Shown piece after piece: positions 57,548 through 64,000 of a stretch of 64,000 nt of DNA (the stretch's first letter is position 1; every line of letters begins with the position of its first letter). The stretch is taken from NCBI GenBank assembly GCA_020445745.1, contig JAGRGB010000029.1, forward strand, positions 222,165-286,164, written 5' to 3'. The DNA comes from Rhodocyclaceae bacterium. GTDB lineage: Bacteria > Pseudomonadota > Gammaproteobacteria > Burkholderiales > Rhodocyclaceae. The translations under genes and the position numbers were made by a program. A model generated the notes under the pieces. That model was not told the origin of the DNA. It saw only the letters and a program-made list of their open reading frames with translations, and did no database searches.

Positions 57548-57754
57548 ATGTCATATCTCCGAAAAGGCCTGAAGCTGGACTTTCCTGCGATTCTCTGCTC
57601 CAACGGTCGGGAGTACAGCGTGCGAGTCGTCAATGAGTCGTTCGACCGCTACACCATCGTCGCGGAGGAGCCCACCCCCTGGCTGCACGGACATGTGCTC
57701 CTTGCCGGTGCTCGCGGGAAGGTCGCAAAAGATCGCGTGAAGCCTGCGAATTGA
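57548..57754 (+). CDS. Small unknown element protein
   Basis: A 68-residue protein (MSYLRKGLKLDFPAILCSNG ...) with a predicted beta-rich, basic character (KVAKDRVKPAN end). A strong AGGAGACCGAG precedes the ATG, 19 bp after the RadC-like stop. The composition is like short Hfq/Sm-like or RNA-binding folds, but I cannot assign it. Probably co-transcribed with the RadC-like gene. Confidence 0.65.
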   Translation: MSYLRKGLKLDFPAILCSNGREYSVRVVNESFDRYTIVAEEPTPWLHGHVLLAGARGKVAKDRVKPAN

Positions 57755-57881
57755 ACCATTGCCCGGATTCGATCGGGCACCATCATGCCGCCCCTAGCCT
57801 TTGGCCGGGCGAAGAGCCGGGACACCCTGCCCGGCCTGGGGCGGCACCCAGCCTCAGGGTTCGCGGCATGGGTGCGCGAAC

Positions 57882-58472
57882 ATGGATGAAAGCGACAAAT
57901 CGGCTTACAAACAGGCTAGGAGGGAGCTCGCAGCGATCGCTGCCAGGGCGGCACAGGATGACCGTTCACGCGACGTGGGGGCGCGGAAGAAAGAACTCGA
58001 ACGCGCGCGCGAGAAGATCGCCTGGCTCTTGAACTGGATGGACTCAGAATGCTTGCTTGAGGCGGTCCATGATTCAAGAGCGGTAACGCCGCTGCTAGTC
58101 CACGAGAGGGGCAACTTCGCAAAGGACGTCCGCAACACAGAGTTTCCCACCATGAAGGTTGTTGTGGGTGGATTGCGGTGTCTCGACAGTACGTTGGAAG
58201 GCGAAATCGAGCGCCTTCCTGACCCCCGAAAGCGCTCTGCGCTCCCAGTTGCAGCCCTCGGGTACCTGCATCTTCGCTACCGTTTCCTGGGTGAGCCGCC
58301 TGCTCTTACATGTGGTGGCGCAGACGTTGTGGAATTCGGAAACATCTGCAGGGATGCAGGCATTCACGTCTCGGACGATCGCTTGCGGCAGGTGCTATCC
58401 GCGCAATTGAGGTTCTTCGATCTGCACTACCTTCCACCCAGACTGGAGGTACTGGCGCGCTTCCTGCCATAG
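57882..58472 (+). CDS. Unknown protein of the element (196 aa)
   Basis: I do not recognise this protein. It starts MDESDKSAYKQARRELAAIA, with a helical, charged N-terminal 55 residues (possible coiled coil) and a mixed C-terminal region (PVAALGYLHLRYRFLGEPPA, RQVLSAQLRFFDLHYLPPRL). No membrane segment or known motif. I choose ATG 57882; the frame is open from 57801, but that part reads a low-quality Gly/Pro-rich peptide. Its place between replication-associated genes suggests an accessory or cargo role. Confidence 0.6.
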   Translation: MDESDKSAYKQARRELAAIAARAAQDDRSRDVGARKKELERAREKIAWLLNWMDSECLLEAVHDSRAVTPLLVHERGNFAKDVRNTEFPTMKVVVGGLRCLDSTLEGEIERLPDPRKRSALPVAALGYLHLRYRFLGEPPALTCGGADVVEFGNICRDAGIHVSDDRLRQVLSAQLRFFDLHYLPPRLEVLARFLP

Positions 58473-58614
58473 GTAATCTTCAACCCACGATTCAGGCCCT
58501 GAACTCTCCCTAGATCGTCTTTATCGCAGGGGTCATTCTCGAATCCGTTGAGTTTTTCAGAGCGTTGCTTATCAACAGTAGCGACCTGCTTATCCCAACT
58601 TACGGAGCCGAGAA

Positions 58615-58878
58615 GTGAGCAATAAGTTGAATGCAGCAGCCATGCCGGTGAAGGTCGCGGATCTCGTTGCCGAGATCGTGAAGTCCCTTCCGGCGGCAAA
58701 TCCGGTCTACACGATCGAGGGCTTCTGTGAAGCCCACCACATCACCAAACCCCTGTACTACGAGCTCAAGCGCGCGGGGCTTGGTCCGCGCGAAATGGAG
58801 GTCGGGCGTCGCCGCTTGATCACTGTCGAGGCGGCGGCCGAGTGGCGGCGGGCGCGGGAGCGTCGCAATGGCGAATGA
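58615..58878 (+). CDS. AlpA-like winged-helix DNA-binding protein
   Basis: An 87-residue protein with an excisionase/MerR-type winged helix: YTIEGFCEAHHITKPLYYEL (about 32-51) followed by GLGPREMEVGRRRLITVEAA. AlpA/excisionase proteins control integrase expression or bend att DNA. The start is GTG 58615 with GGAG upstream. Overlaps the next gene by 11 bp. Confidence 0.8.
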   Translation: MSNKLNAAAMPVKVADLVAEIVKSLPAANPVYTIEGFCEAHHITKPLYYELKRAGLGPREMEVGRRRLITVEAAAEWRRARERRNGE

Positions 58879-59071
58879 TCACGACGTTGCATCGGCCGTG
58901 CGGCGAAAGGACATCGAGTTCGGCGACGCTCATCGACGCAACACCGCCGAGATCTCCGAACGGGAAGTTCTGCGTCAATTTCAGCGGATGCAGGGTCACT
59001 CCCGGGACAACACGGTTGCAGCGTTGCTGACGGTGGCGTGGGCGGCGCTGGTTTGCGGCGAGCGGCATTGA
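58868..59071 (+). CDS. Small unknown protein upstream of the primase
   Basis: A 67-residue protein (MANDHDVASAVRRKDIEFGD ...) with no recognised domain. It overlaps the AlpA-like gene by 11 bp and its stop shares a base with the primase start (TGATG), a coupled arrangement that supports translation. Function unknown. Confidence 0.6.
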   Translation: MANDHDVASAVRRKDIEFGDAHRRNTAEISEREVLRQFQRMQGHSRDNTVAALLTVAWAALVCGERH

Positions 59072-59898
59072 TGAGGCTCACGATCATCACTGCCATGGCA
59101 GCGGCCGGACTGGAACCCGCAAGGCCGATTGATCTGCCCGACGGTAAGCTGGTTCGCTTCCGTGTGGCGGGCGACAAGGCGGGCAGCCGCAATGGCTGGG
59201 TCGTGTACCACTCTCACCCGGTTCCGGGCGCCGCATTCGGTTCCTGGCGGACGGGCGAGTCGCACACTTGGCGCGATGACACGGCGGCGTCGCGACTCAA
59301 GCCGGCGCAGCGGCGGGTGGTAGTAGCGGCGCAACGCGAGCGGGAGCGCCTGCGCGGCGAGGAAGAGGCCCGCGTCCGGGAAACCGCCCGCAAGCGTGCG
59401 TCACGCCTGTGGGCGACTGCCAGGCCGGCGACCGACCACCATCCCTACCTGGAGGCCAAGCGTGTGTCCGCCTATGGCATCCGCCAGTTGCGGGACATGC
59501 TGGTGATACCGGCGCGGGACACCTCGGGCGAAATCCACACATTGCAGTTCATCGGTGCGGACGGAGCGAAGCGCTTCCTCTCGGGCGGGCGGATTTCGGG
59601 CTGCTACTACTCGATCGCGGGGCGTGGGGATGGTCTATTGATCTGCGAGGGCTACGCCACCGGAGCGACGATCCGACTCGCCACTGGGGCGGCCGTGGCG
59701 GTCGCATTCAATGCCGGCAACCTGCTGCCTGTCGCTAAAGCACTGCGCGCCAAGTTCCCGCATCTGCGCCTGGTGATCGCCGCCGACAACGATCGGACGA
59801 CCCCGGGCAATCCTGGCGTGCGGGAAGCTATGCGGGCGGCGAAGGCTGTCGGTGGCCGTATTGCCGTGCCGAGCTTCCCTGAGGCGGCCCATGGGTGA
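59071..59898 (+). CDS. Toprim-domain primase-like protein
   Basis: A 275-residue replication protein. The Toprim core is GDGLLICEGYATGATIRLAT (Glu about 192) and HLRLVIAADNDRTTPGNPGV (Asp pair about 235), after the phage-primase segment DMLVIPARDTSGEIHTLQFI and GRISGCYYSI. The N-terminal 100 residues resemble the family region but no zinc-finger cysteines are seen. Coupled to the small gene before it and overlapping the DUF3987 gene by 8 bp, giving a primase plus helicase-like pair. Confidence 0.85.
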   Translation: MRLTIITAMAAAGLEPARPIDLPDGKLVRFRVAGDKAGSRNGWVVYHSHPVPGAAFGSWRTGESHTWRDDTAASRLKPAQRRVVVAAQRERERLRGEEEARVRETARKRASRLWATARPATDHHPYLEAKRVSAYGIRQLRDMLVIPARDTSGEIHTLQFIGADGAKRFLSGGRISGCYYSIAGRGDGLLICEGYATGATIRLATGAAVAVAFNAGNLLPVAKALRAKFPHLRLVIAADNDRTTPGNPGVREAMRAAKAVGGRIAVPSFPEAAHG

Positions 59899-61441
59899 CG
59901 CGACGGACTTCAACGACCTTGGCACCGTAGTCGGCCTCGATGCCGTGCGGGAGCAGATTGGCAAGGCGGTGTCGCCGATCCCGGCCGAAGTCTGGCCCGA
60001 GATGATCCTCCCGGGGCAGACCCCAGCGCCGGATATTCCGGCCTCGATCTTGCCGACCTGGCTGGGCGCAATGGTCGGCGCCGTGGCCGACTCGACGCAG
60101 ACACCGCCCGCCCTCGCGACGATGATGGGGCTGTCGGTCCTGGCGACCGTGCTTCAGCGGCGCTTCGAGGTGTCGCCCTACGGCGACGACTATACCGAGC
60201 CGCTGGCGCTGTGGACGCTGACGGCGCTGCCGAGTGGCACGCGTAAGACCGCGGTCATCAAGGCCCTGACCGACCCCTTGCTGCACTGGGAGAAACTGCA
60301 GCGCGACCGGATGCGTGCCGAAATCGCGCGGGTGACATCGGCACGCGCGGTGGCGAAGAAGCGCATCGAGCGGCTTCTCGCCGAAGCAGCGAAGGCCAAG
60401 GACAGTGACGAGCGGGAGGAGATCCGCGCCGAGATCCAGCGCGAGGAAGAGGCGATGCCGATCGAAGTCCGGGCGCCCCGCCTCTTCACTGGTGACGTGA
60501 CCGGCGAACGCCTGCAGTCGATGCTTGTGGAGTATGGCGAGCGCATGGCTGTGCTGTCTGATGAATCCGGCATCTTCACCAACATGGCAGGGCTCTACTC
60601 GGGCGGAAGCGCGAACATCGACGTCTATCTGCAGGGGCACGCAGGCACCGCGCTACGCGTCGATCGTGCGGGCCGTGCGGCGCACGTGGATCGGCCCTCG
60701 CTGTCCTTCGGCCTGGCGCTCCAGCCTGGGGTATTGGGCGACGTGGCGGGCTCGCCGCGTTTCCGGGCCTCTGGCCTGCTCGCGCGATTCCTGTACGCCA
60801 TGCCGGCCAGCAACGTCGGCAAGCGAAACGTGCGGCGCAGGGTCCCGATTCCGGACGCGGTTCGCGAAGATTACGACACGTGTCTGTCGGCACTGCTGGA
60901 GACCGTCCCCGGCCATCCGGGCAAGCCGCGGGTGCTGACGATGACCGACCCGGCCCTGGAACTGTGGCTCGACTTCTCGCAAGAGATCGAGGATCACCAG
61001 GGCGAGGGCGGTCGGTACGAGGCGATTGCCGACTGGACATCCAAGCTGCCGGGCGCGGTCGCGCGGGTCGCGGCACTACTCGAGCTCGGCGAGGTGGGCG
61101 CGGGCGCGGAAGAGGTGTCGCAGGTGGCCATGGAGCGCGCACTCGACCTTGGTCGCCTGTTGATTCCGCACGCCCAGGCCGCCTTCGGTCTGCTTGGCAC
61201 CGATGCGGTCGACGCGGACGCCGATGCGGTCCTGAAGTGGGTTCGCGCCAATGAGCTACAGGAGTTCAGTCGCCCCCAGTGCCAGAAGGCATTGGAAGGT
61301 CGATTCCGAAACGTCGATCGCCTGATCAAGGCCCTCCAGCGGCTCGAACAGCACCATGTGATGCGCGGATTCAACCGGACCAACAAGGGGGCGCGACCAA
61401 CACCCATGTACCGCGTGAATCCGAAGGCTCATTCGACTTGA
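59891..61441 (+). CDS. DUF3987 replication-associated protein
   Basis: A 516-residue protein of the DUF3987 family, often fused or adjacent to primases on phages and islands. A degenerate P-loop is seen in LTALPSGTRKTAVIKAL (about 113-129), the family mark AVLSDESGIFTNMAGLYSGG (about 218-237) and SLSFGLALQPGVLGD. The C-terminal end may be a winged helix (FSRPQCQKALEGRFRNVDRL). ATG 59891 is used; a longer frame upstream is out of context. Confidence 0.85.
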   Translation: MGDATDFNDLGTVVGLDAVREQIGKAVSPIPAEVWPEMILPGQTPAPDIPASILPTWLGAMVGAVADSTQTPPALATMMGLSVLATVLQRRFEVSPYGDDYTEPLALWTLTALPSGTRKTAVIKALTDPLLHWEKLQRDRMRAEIARVTSARAVAKKRIERLLAEAAKAKDSDEREEIRAEIQREEEAMPIEVRAPRLFTGDVTGERLQSMLVEYGERMAVLSDESGIFTNMAGLYSGGSANIDVYLQGHAGTALRVDRAGRAAHVDRPSLSFGLALQPGVLGDVAGSPRFRASGLLARFLYAMPASNVGKRNVRRRVPIPDAVREDYDTCLSALLETVPGHPGKPRVLTMTDPALELWLDFSQEIEDHQGEGGRYEAIADWTSKLPGAVARVAALLELGEVGAGAEEVSQVAMERALDLGRLLIPHAQAAFGLLGTDAVDADADAVLKWVRANELQEFSRPQCQKALEGRFRNVDRLIKALQRLEQHHVMRGFNRTNKGARPTPMYRVNPKAHST

Positions 61442-61734
61442 TCGGTTATTCGCCAAGATGCGATTTCAACCTTTTTATTTATTTATGAATAACTTACACG
61501 TACACCCTGAAGGGGGTCGAATACGTCGAATAACTCGAAAGACTGGGGAGTTCGTCCAGGCAGTTATTCGAGTTATTCGAGTTATTCGACAGGGGTGTGT
61601 GTCCATGGGCGTGAGTGTGTTCGGACGGCTGCCCGATCTCGGTAGGGGGGGGCAAATCTCCGGGCGGGCCTTCCCCGGGACCGTATGCCCAGGCAAATTT
61701 TCTTCAGCGCAAGTTTTCAGATTTTTTTGAGGTG
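61442..61734. other. Non-coding region with iteron-like repeats
   Basis: A 293-bp gap downstream of the DUF3987 gene. An AT-rich patch at about 61465-61500 (TTTTTATTTATTTATGAATA) precedes three tandem 9-bp repeats and one inverted copy. It looks like an origin or regulator-binding region rather than coding DNA, although a 90-codon frame (61458-61730) crosses it. Confidence 0.55.
61562..61588. repeat. Three tandem 9-bp iterons, plus an inverted copy
   Basis: AGTTATTCG is repeated three times without spacer at 61562-61588; the reverse complement CGAATAACT lies at 61527-61535 and partial copies at 61444 and 61518. The arrangement next to replication genes suggests an origin or autorepressor site. 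Confidence 0.65.
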
Positions 61735-61905
61735 ATGATGAAGCTGCCATTGAAGCCCAGGTGGCGAGACGTAGACCCGCGGTGCCCAGGTTCCTTACGA
61801 AAACTGGCCGAGCAGAAGCGTACGCTTGAACAACAATTGCGCGGCGACGGCTGGAGTCGCGCTGCCGCTAAGGCTGAAGTCGCACGCCGATTTGCGGAAA
61901 TTTGA
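61735..61905 (+). CDS. Small basic unknown protein
   Basis: A 56-residue, helical, basic protein (MMKLPLKPRWRDVDPRCPGS ...; tail AAAKAEVARRFAEI). GAGGTG lies before two adjacent ATG codons (61735 and 61738). No family recognised; the C-terminal helix is amphipathic. Placed between the iteron region and the capsid module. Confidence 0.5.
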   Translation: MMKLPLKPRWRDVDPRCPGSLRKLAEQKRTLEQQLRGDGWSRAAAKAEVARRFAEI

Positions 61906-61923
61906 TTCGTGTATAATCTGCTC

Positions 61924-62085
61924 ATGAGCACTTGGGATTGTGAGAATCTCAGTGGGCTAGCCGGCTCGGTGAAAGTTGCGCGATGGGGTGAGAGATTCCC
62001 CCCAAAGTCGAAACCGGAACAGATCGGCGCACGTATTGCCAGTCTCAGGTTCGTGGCCCCTGCGAGAGGCGGGGCTTCAGGCTGA
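61924..62085 (+). CDS. Possible small protein before the capsid gene
   Basis: A 53-codon frame (MSTWDCENLSGLAGSVKVAR ...) opens at ATG 61924, 18 bp after the previous stop, and closes at TGA 62083-62085. There is no clear ribosome site and no family match, so this is a weak call; the space could also be the leader of the capsid transcript. Confidence 0.3.
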   Translation: MSTWDCENLSGLAGSVKVARWGERFPPKSKPEQIGARIASLRFVAPARGGASG

Positions 62086-62218
62086 TTCAGCGGTACGAAG
62101 AGCGCGACGTAACGACACGTCTGCATTTCCAGCGAGAGGCTGTGAAATTTGGATGTTCGGACGTAGCGAAGGCGCGGCCATGCCGCAGTCACTTTTCGAC
62201 TGTCTGGAGAATCAGACC

Positions 62219-63403
62219 ATGAACCACATCATTCCCCGCATGAATGCGGATTTCACCGCCTTCGTCGCCAAGCAGGCGGCTACCGGGCACTACGAAACCC
62301 GGAACGATCCGAGCATGTCGGAGCTCGCCTCCATGCTCGACAAGATTGGAAAGGAATTCGAGCGCCACAGGTCCATCAGCGACGAGAAGGCCAACGCCAT
62401 GCAAAGTCAGGTCGAGGACCTCGAAACCCGCCTGGCACGTCCTGGCGCCGCGGGGCAGACCACCACGATCGACTCAAGATCTGCGTACGAGATCGAGTTT
62501 AAGGGGCGCCGCTACCCGGTACTTACCAAGTCCGGCCGCCTCGCTGACTTCGCGTCTCGAGGCGGCGACTTTGACCTTGCCGATTATGTCCGCGCGGCGG
62601 TTCTCGGCGGCAGCGGACAGAAGGCCGCGAGCGGCCCCGCCCTGGTGCAGGACTACATTGTTGCAGGCCTGATCGACGCGATTCGCGCGCAGACAACCTT
62701 GATCGAGGCGGGCGCGGTGACCATTCCGGTCGATGCACCAGGCATCATGGCGCGCATCAACGGCGATCCGACCGTCTACCAGCACACCGAGGGCACTTCC
62801 GACATCAGCGAATCGGATGTTTCCGTTTCCGCTGTCACGCTCAATCCGAAGATCCTTGCGGCACTGGTGCCGCTGACGGAGGAGCTGGTTTCGGACTCCC
62901 TGAACCTCAATCGCGTGCTGAGCACGAGCATCGCCGCTGCCTTCGCGCAGAAGATCGACGCCCTCGGAATCGCCGCGATCCTAGCGGATGCGAACATCCC
63001 GTCTAGCTCGGTGGGCCAAGACCCGAACGCCTGGGCCAACTGCCTGACCGCCGTTGGAGAGGGCTTGGCGGCCGATCAGCAGATTCCGCGTTCGATGATC
63101 TGCAACACCGCCGACTTCATCGCTAGAGGTTCCCAGTTGGCGTCGACAGCCGGCACGTGGCTCGGCAAGCCGCCTGTCCTGACGAGCATGGTCGAGTATC
63201 CGACGACTTCGGTCTCGGCCGGCACGGCGATCTATGGCGGATTCGGCGGCATTGCGGTCTGTGTCCGTCAGGAGATGCGCATGGAGGTTGTCCGCTGGCA
63301 GGTTCCGGACAAGGCGACCCATCTGCTCGTTGCTCACCTGCGCGCGCAGCCGGTCGTGCTGCAGCCGGGATCGATGTTCATCCAGTTGAAGACCGTGGTG
63401 TAA
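62219..63403 (+). CDS. HK97-type major capsid protein
   Basis: A 394-residue phage capsid protein. A helical N-terminal scaffold-like part (about 1-90) is followed by the HK97 fold with IEAGAVTIPVDAPGIMARIN, STLNPKILAALVPLTEELVS-like wording (VTLNPKILAALVPLTEELV, about 223-241) and the C-terminal WQVPDKATHLLVAHLRAQPV. ATG 62219 has GGAGA before it and gives the expected length; the longer frame from 61976 is unconserved. It stands alone, without portal, protease or terminase genes, at the right end of the element. Confidence 0.87.
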   Translation: MNHIIPRMNADFTAFVAKQAATGHYETRNDPSMSELASMLDKIGKEFERHRSISDEKANAMQSQVEDLETRLARPGAAGQTTTIDSRSAYEIEFKGRRYPVLTKSGRLADFASRGGDFDLADYVRAAVLGGSGQKAASGPALVQDYIVAGLIDAIRAQTTLIEAGAVTIPVDAPGIMARINGDPTVYQHTEGTSDISESDVSVSAVTLNPKILAALVPLTEELVSDSLNLNRVLSTSIAAAFAQKIDALGIAAILADANIPSSSVGQDPNAWANCLTAVGEGLAADQQIPRSMICNTADFIARGSQLASTAGTWLGKPPVLTSMVEYPTTSVSAGTAIYGGFGGIAVCVRQEMRMEVVRWQVPDKATHLLVAHLRAQPVVLQPGSMFIQLKTVV

Positions 63404-63698
63404 CGAGCCGCCCCCGGCTGGCTGAAGTAGCATCTAGCCCTCGGGGGCCTATTGATGGGCACAGTTGATTCGACTGATGGCGCAGGTCCTAGACCACTTC
63501 ATTGACGGGCCTCTCAAAGGCAGGCGTTGTGCGAAGGCTTACGGATGTGACGACCCGCTCTACTGCACGCCCAGGCTTACCAACACGTGCCAGTGGTGGC
63601 GTCTGCAGTCCGCATTGCGGCGACAAAGCGAGTGACCTAGCCTTAGCGGACCACAACCTTGGGATTGCCCGGCGGAAGCTGGGCATTTTTTCGAGTCG
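63404..63698. other. Non-coding right end of the element
   Basis: About 295 bp without a supportable gene. A GC stem GCCCGGCGG..GCTGGGC followed by ATTTTTTC at about 63667-63692 may be a terminator for the capsid transcript. Nothing else was recognised. Confidence 0.4.
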
Positions 63699-63773
63699 TG
63701 GTGGGCGGTACTGGGATCGAACCAGTGACTTCCACCGTGTGAAGGTGGCACTCTACCGCTGAGTTAACCGCCC
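63699..63773 (-). tRNA. tRNA-Val (anticodon CAC), inside the element
   Basis: A complete cloverleaf: acceptor GGGCGGT/ACCGCCC, D arm, anticodon stem CCACC/GGTGG with loop TTCACAC (CAC), T arm GGTTCGATCC and encoded CCA. It differs from the neighbouring tRNA-Val in the anticodon stem and variable parts. It lies within the att-bounded element, so it may be carried by it or mark an older insertion. Confidence 0.93.
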
Positions 63774-63789
63774 GCGTCTGGTAGCACGG

Positions 63790-63809
63790 TTTTTACACCG
63801 TTTTCACAT
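63790..63809 (+). promoter_or_regulatory. Right-end copy of the paired TTTTCACAT motif
   Basis: TTTTTACAC-CG-TTTTCACAT differs from the left copy (55789-55808) at two positions. The same orientation and spacing at both ends of the element suggest integrase or excisionase arm sites. Confidence 0.45.
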
Positions 63810-63865
63810 CGCGGATTTTCTCTTTTTTGATTATTCAATAAAACACTAGAAAATCAATTGCTTAT

Positions 63866-63915
63866 TGGTGGGCGGTACTGGGATCGAACCAGTGACCCCT
63901 GCCGTGTGAAGGCAG
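63866..63915 (-). other. attR: Right attachment site
   Basis: The 50-bp repeat shared with 55647-55696, forming the 3' part of the intact tRNA-Val(CAC). The tRNA 5' half continues beyond it on the chromosome side. Confidence 0.9.
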
Positions 63916-63940
63916 TGCTCTACCGCTGAGCTAACCGCCC
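63866..63940 (-). tRNA. tRNA-Val (anticodon CAC), integration target
   Basis: A complete cloverleaf with encoded CCA: acceptor GGGCGGT/ACCGCCC, anticodon stem CTGCC/GGCAG, loop TTCACAC (CAC), T arm GGTTCGATCC. The gene remains functional because the element restores its 3' end. Confidence 0.95.
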
Positions 63941-64000
63941 CAGCCAAAAGAGCGGGGATTTTAGGGTTGGGCCGGAGTCGCGTCAAGGCGGCGTGGCGGG

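Larger units (their letters stand above)
55647..63915. mobile_element. Integrated satellite-like/decayed phage element in tRNA-Val(CAC)
   Basis: About 8.3 kb flanked by a 50-bp direct repeat (55647-55696 and 63866-63915) that is the 3' part of a tRNA-Val(CAC). The gene set is integrase, RadC-like, two unknowns, AlpA-like, a small protein, Toprim primase, DUF3987, small proteins and an HK97-type capsid protein. All genes point rightwards. There is no portal, terminase, protease, tail or lysis gene, so it cannot form particles alone. It resembles P4/PICI-type satellites in size and replication genes, but carries its own capsid gene. Confidence 0.8.

Noticed and set aside
61458-61730. 90-codon frame across the iteron region
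   Set aside because: Its coding sequence is made of the repeats and a Gly/Arg-rich tail, with no ribosome site; more likely non-coding.
61976-62218. N-terminal extension of the capsid protein
   Set aside because: No similarity to capsid proteins, while ATG 62219 has a good ribosome site and gives the expected length.

Overview
The window is uniformly GC-rich and bacterial, most likely from a gammaproteobacterium. The evidence is a degraded type I-F CRISPR locus, ArfB, a DUF3144 protein, mmsA with its own LysR regulator, a DctPQM TRAP transporter and an N-type ATPase operon. I cannot name the genus from sequence alone.

Layout. 1-1450: remnants of defence loci. These are an MntA antitoxin with a HepT toxin reading frame broken by an amber codon, a fragment of csy1 (cas8f), and one type I-F repeat. 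1450-13440: housekeeping and signalling genes: arfB, a DUF3144 protein, a MASE1-CHASE-PAS-GGDEF-EAL protein, a GMC oxidoreductase, mmsA with a divergent lysR, an EthD-like protein, and a CheX/CheY/CheA-like kinase set. 14429-20607: a translationally coupled operon for a TRAP transporter, amidase, small membrane protein and 2-hydroxyacid dehydrogenase, with a 72-bp repeat array between dctQ and dctM. 20702-27240: a Cys-rich unknown, PPK2, and a lipid-remodelling-like group (two GT4 glycosyltransferases, DgkA, an LpxH/PlcP-like metallophosphatase) with a candidate Pho box. 27249-34651: 79-bp repeats, a TetR regulator and a complete N-ATPase operon except for atpR.

34905-55167 is a nonribosomal peptide cluster and the most interesting part. 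A proline-type adenylation enzyme, a free carrier protein and a PigA/PltE-like acyl-CoA dehydrogenase look like the set that makes pyrrole-2-carboxyl starters. Three NRPS proteins follow. In the first, the adenylation domain (pocket residues read by eye resemble the Asn code) is interrupted after motif A8 by a zinc-ribbon plus PP-loop ATPase domain, and the protein ends in an epimerase domain. The second adenylation domain is cut at the same place, but into separate genes: the core ends one ORF, a stand-alone guanidinoacetate-methyltransferase-like enzyme is the next ORF, and the C-terminal subdomain with the catalytic lysine begins the third ORF. The last module (Leu-like code) ends in a thioesterase. 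A HupE/UreJ-like membrane protein, an ornithine-cyclodeaminase-like enzyme and an Sfp-type phosphopantetheinyl transferase flank the operon.

55647-63915 is an integrated element of about 8.3 kb in a tRNA-Val(CAC) gene, bounded by a 50-bp direct repeat. It has a tyrosine integrase, RadC-like protein, AlpA-like regulator, Toprim primase, DUF3987 protein and a lone HK97-type capsid gene, with no portal or terminase seen: a satellite-like or decayed phage element. A second tRNA-Val(CAC) lies just inside its right end.
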